Of a stretch of 64,000 bases of DNA, positions 61,818 to 64,000 are shown piece after piece (position 1 is the stretch's first letter; each line of letters starts with the position of its first letter). The notes beneath the pieces were generated by a model, which saw nothing but the letters and a program-made list of their open reading frames with translations, ran no database searches and was not told the DNA's origin. The stretch lies in NCBI RefSeq assembly GCF_029433095.1, contig NZ_JARNTX010000008.1, positions 124,001-188,000 on the forward strand, written 5' to 3'. Made by a program: the position numbers and the translations under genes. The stretch comes from Hymenobacter sp. YC55 (GTDB taxonomy: Bacteria > Bacteroidota > Bacteroidia > Cytophagales > Hymenobacteraceae).

Positions 61818-62945
61818 ATGCCTGATGAATCTTTAGACGTATTTAGCGCCGGTGCTAGCGCGAAAGTAATCCCTGGGGCCACTGAATTCGGCCAGCCCAC
61901 GGAGCGCCGGGTAGCCCCCGTACCCGATAACCTGCTAGGCACTACCGAGCCCTTACTCCTGCAAATGGCAGAGGACGCCAACGGCAGCCTACGGGCTTGG
62001 GAGGTACAGGTTGGGGACGTGCATATACCCGGCAAGTTCGACGCGGCTCACTTACGCGACATACACGCCCACATCATGCAGGATATTTATCCTGCGCCCG
62101 GGGCTACGCGCGGTGACGAGCGGCTGATTGCCCAACACGAAGCGAAAGTCAACCCGGAGAAAGAGCTGCCGCTGGAGTACGACACCCGGATTGGCAGCAA
62201 CGGCGAAAACATCACGCTGCTGGACGTGGGTAAGGTAAACAAGCGGCTCGATGATTTAAGCAGCCTGCTGGAGCGCGAAAATACGCTACAAGGCCTGGAC
62301 AAGCAGGCTTTTGTGGGCAAGCTGGCCGACTACTATACCGAGTACAGTCATGCCGCACCATTCCGGGCGGGCAATGAGCACGTGTTAGGCGTCGTGATGA
62401 ATCAAATCGGCAAAGAGGCCGGCTACGTGGTATCTCCTGCCGTCGCCCAACATCTACGCGAAGCAACCGACGCCACGCTCGAAGCGGGTGTCACCAGCGA
62501 CAAAAGCCGCTTGATTCAGGTATTCAGTAGCGTGACGAGCGAAGCACCCGGACGAGGAGCGGAAGCCCGCCGCGACCCTACCCAGTCGGCCCTGCCGCTG
62601 GAGGTGTCCGCTGAGATAAAGAAAAGACAAGCCGAGGAGGATATGGGGCAGGCCGGCGCAAAACTAATAGGGCGGGTGGGCGGGCAGGAAGAAGAACGAT
62701 TCAAGACCAGTATGCGGGCCCTTATTGCTGGCGACTCAGCCCCCGAGCACATCAACGTAGTGCGCACCACGGCGCTCAAATACGGCGGCCAGGACTTGGC
62801 TGCCGAAACCAAACGTATTGAGCAGGGCGCGGCCTTTCTCGACAACTACCGGCGCGGCGAGCAGCAGCAGGACCGCCAGAACGATCAGGCACAGGTGAGC
62901 CCCCGCGAAACGGGCCGCACGGTGCCCAACGAAATCACCCGGTAG
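61818..62945 (+). CDS. Fic-fold protein with degenerate active site
   Basis: The 375-residue protein contains the Fic N-terminal strand-helix pattern (HIPGKFDAAHLRDIHAHIMQ then DIYPAPGATR, compare canonical FDxxHLxxIHxxLFxDIYxWAG). The core helices follow (LADYYTEYSHAAPFRAGNEH). The catalytic motif HPFxxGNGR is here APFRAGNEH: the catalytic His is replaced by Ala180 (His178 lies two residues upstream) and the Gly-Arg by Glu-His. So AMP transfer by the normal mechanism is not expected. Fic proteins of conjugative plasmids such as VbhT ride with the transfer machinery. The last 130 residues are charged and unrecognised. Confidence 0.75.
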   Translation: MPDESLDVFSAGASAKVIPGATEFGQPTERRVAPVPDNLLGTTEPLLLQMAEDANGSLRAWEVQVGDVHIPGKFDAAHLRDIHAHIMQDIYPAPGATRGDERLIAQHEAKVNPEKELPLEYDTRIGSNGENITLLDVGKVNKRLDDLSSLLERENTLQGLDKQAFVGKLADYYTEYSHAAPFRAGNEHVLGVVMNQIGKEAGYVVSPAVAQHLREATDATLEAGVTSDKSRLIQVFSSVTSEAPGRGAEARRDPTQSALPLEVSAEIKKRQAEEDMGQAGAKLIGRVGGQEEERFKTSMRALIAGDSAPEHINVVRTTALKYGGQDLAAETKRIEQGAAFLDNYRRGEQQQDRQNDQAQVSPRETGRTVPNEITR

Positions 62946-62965
62946 TCACTGCCCCACCACTATTC

Positions 62966-63004
62966 AAAAAAGCCCCCGCAACTTGGTGTTGCGGGGGCTT
63001 TTTT
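62966..63004. terminator. Terminator at the end of the mobilisation operon
   Basis: AAAAAAGCCCCCGCAAC pairs exactly with GTTGCGGGGGCTTTTTT over a 5-nt loop. With T-tracts possible in both directions it can stop both the operon and the leftward gene ending at 63059. Confidence 0.9.
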
Positions 63005-63058
63005 CATGCAGCATACTAGCTCCTCAGAAGGGAGTTATCAGGCAGTAGGGAATAAAAA

Positions 63059-63346
63059 CTAGCGGCCAGCGCGTTGGTTGCCAGCCGGGGTAACCTTGGA
63101 CACCTCTGCCTGGACGGAGGCAGGGCCAGTAGTAGTAGTGGTAGTGTTAGCAGCGGCCAACGCTGCTTCTTTGCGGTCGCGTAGTTCTACCCGCAGTGCC
63201 CGGATTTCTTTGCGCCGCACAGTGGAGCCGGTCAGGCTCAATTTTTCTTTGCCTTCTAAATGTTCAAGGCGCGCAAGCACCCAATCATCGTTTTTGTCGG
63301 TGTAAGAGGAAACCCATTCGGAGGTCGGGGAAGTAGAGGCGGCCAT
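63059..63346 (-). CDS. Small hypothetical protein
   Basis: The start is ATG 63346 (MAASTSPTSEWVSSYTDKND), giving 95 residues; the frame upstream is antisense to the S74-type gene. The middle is charged and helical (LARLEHLEGKEKLSLTGSTV, RRKEIRALRVELRDRKEAAL). The end is Thr/Ala-rich. No family recognised. It lies 49 bp downstream of the 63396 gene on the same strand. Confidence 0.55.
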   Translation of the reverse strand: MAASTSPTSEWVSSYTDKNDDWVLARLEHLEGKEKLSLTGSTVRRKEIRALRVELRDRKEAALAAANTTTTTTGPASVQAEVSKVTPAGNQRAGR

Positions 63347-63395
63347 GTAAAAAAGGAAAGAGGATAGAGTTGGAATAATAGACGCAAAAGAGGCG

Positions 63396-64000
63396 CTAGT
63401 CCTGGGGCGTCGCAGCAGTATCATGGGTGCCGGTCGCTGCTTTATCGGTTGCACGACCGCGCCGCAGAAAAGAGGTACTGGCAGCGGGCCGGGCCTGGCT
63501 GGCTTCCAGAAGCCGAGCGTAGGCTTCGGCCAGTTGCAGCTGCTGGGCCTGGAGCACAACGATTTGTGCGTTCAACTCCTTGACAGCTTCTACCAGCAGG
63601 GGCGTGAGCTGGCCCGCGTTGACGGTCTGAACCCCGTTTATCAGGTTGGTGCGCACCAGTTCGGGGTACACGCGGGCGAGGTCGCCGGGCAGCAGCCCGT
63701 ATTGGGCCCCTTCTTCCCCCTGACCGGGCAGAAATTTGAAGCGCACGGGCCGCAGCTGGATTAGCTTGGGCAGCACTCCCACCAGTGGCGAAGAGTCACC
63801 TTTGAGGCGGGAGCCGGGCGCAGGCTGCGCGGCGTTGGGAAGTAGCGCGGCCGCTGGGCCACTGGCAGCAACGGTAGCTGGCGCAGGGGCGCTCTTAACG
63901 GGTACCACTTCGATGGCCGACCATGTTTGCCCGGTCTGGGCGTACAAGGCGGGCGTGGTGAGAGCCGTGAGCGACGCCAATAAAACGGAATAAATCCGGG
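63396..64000 (-). CDS. Secreted protein with S74-type chaperone domain (partial)
   Basis: The frame continues past the right edge. The visible N-terminal part IYSVLLASLTALTTPALYAQ is a signal peptide, so the true start lies just outside the window. The C-terminal part has LRPVRFKFLPGQGEEGAQYG, LLPGDLARVYPELVRTN and LTPLLVEAVKELNAQIVVLQ, the pattern of peptidase S74/intramolecular chaperone domains that end fibre- or adhesin-like proteins. A Pro/Ala-rich linker joins the two. About 200 residues are visible. Confidence 0.75.
   Translation of the reverse strand, partial: RIYSVLLASLTALTTPALYAQTGQTWSAIEVVPVKSAPAPATVAASGPAAALLPNAAQPAPGSRLKGDSSPLVGVLPKLIQLRPVRFKFLPGQGEEGAQYGLLPGDLARVYPELVRTNLINGVQTVNAGQLTPLLVEAVKELNAQIVVLQAQQLQLAEAYARLLEASQARPAASTSFLRRGRATDKAATGTHDTAATPQD

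Noticed and set aside
1..64000. tRNA, rRNA and type IV secretion genes
   Set aside because: Looked for on both strands by motif; none recognised, although a covariance or profile search was not possible.

Overview
The window looks like part of a plasmid of a Hymenobacter-type bacterium (Bacteroidota, Cytophagales). This rests on a Rep_3 initiator with upstream iterons and a perfect DnaA box, Bacteroidota-type mobilisation proteins and coupling ATPase, absence of consistent Shine-Dalgarno sequences, and stress and light-sensing families typical of that genus. No tRNA, rRNA, CRISPR array or housekeeping cluster is visible.

Layout. About 1-31 kb is accessory cargo: general-stress proteins (YflT-like, DUF2382, CsbD, DUF2383), two BLUF photoreceptor-type proteins, membrane proteins, two LEA-type-2-like proteins, a beta-carbonic anhydrase, two alpha/beta hydrolases, transaldolase, a bestrophin-type channel, an ECF sigma factor and two related histidine kinase/response regulator cassettes. 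One cassette (21.4-24.3 kb) is intact; the other (9.8-12.8 kb) is decaying. A PAP2 phosphatase, a second bestrophin and several transposases are also broken.

About 31.8-42.7 kb is a probable defence-type island: a large SF2 helicase with a likely C-terminal nuclease, a divergent OLD-family ATPase/TOPRIM nuclease with a frameshifted downstream gene, and a DUF4041-like/GIY-YIG protein paired with an unknown partner. A decayed IS3-family element (42763-43965) and IS1182-like fragments follow.

About 46.3-63 kb is the plasmid backbone: rep, iterons and origin, two small proteins sharing a HTH-like domain, a LytTR response regulator, a 5-kb purine-skewed tract almost without genes, a probable oriT, and an operon of accessory mobilisation protein, relaxase, VirD4/TraG-like ATPase, an acidic protein and a Fic-fold protein that has lost its catalytic motif. 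No type IV secretion channel or ParA is seen, so the plasmid may be mobilisable rather than self-transmissible.

The most unusual observations are (1) the 50.9-55.9 kb tract, 71% purine on the + strand in six sampled lines and carrying a small iteron-like array; and (2) a palindromic promoter-like element repeated four times in the backbone, always in the same orientation relative to the gene it precedes (rep, 50311, 52455 and the coupling ATPase), suggesting one plasmid-encoded regulator coordinates replication, maintenance and transfer.
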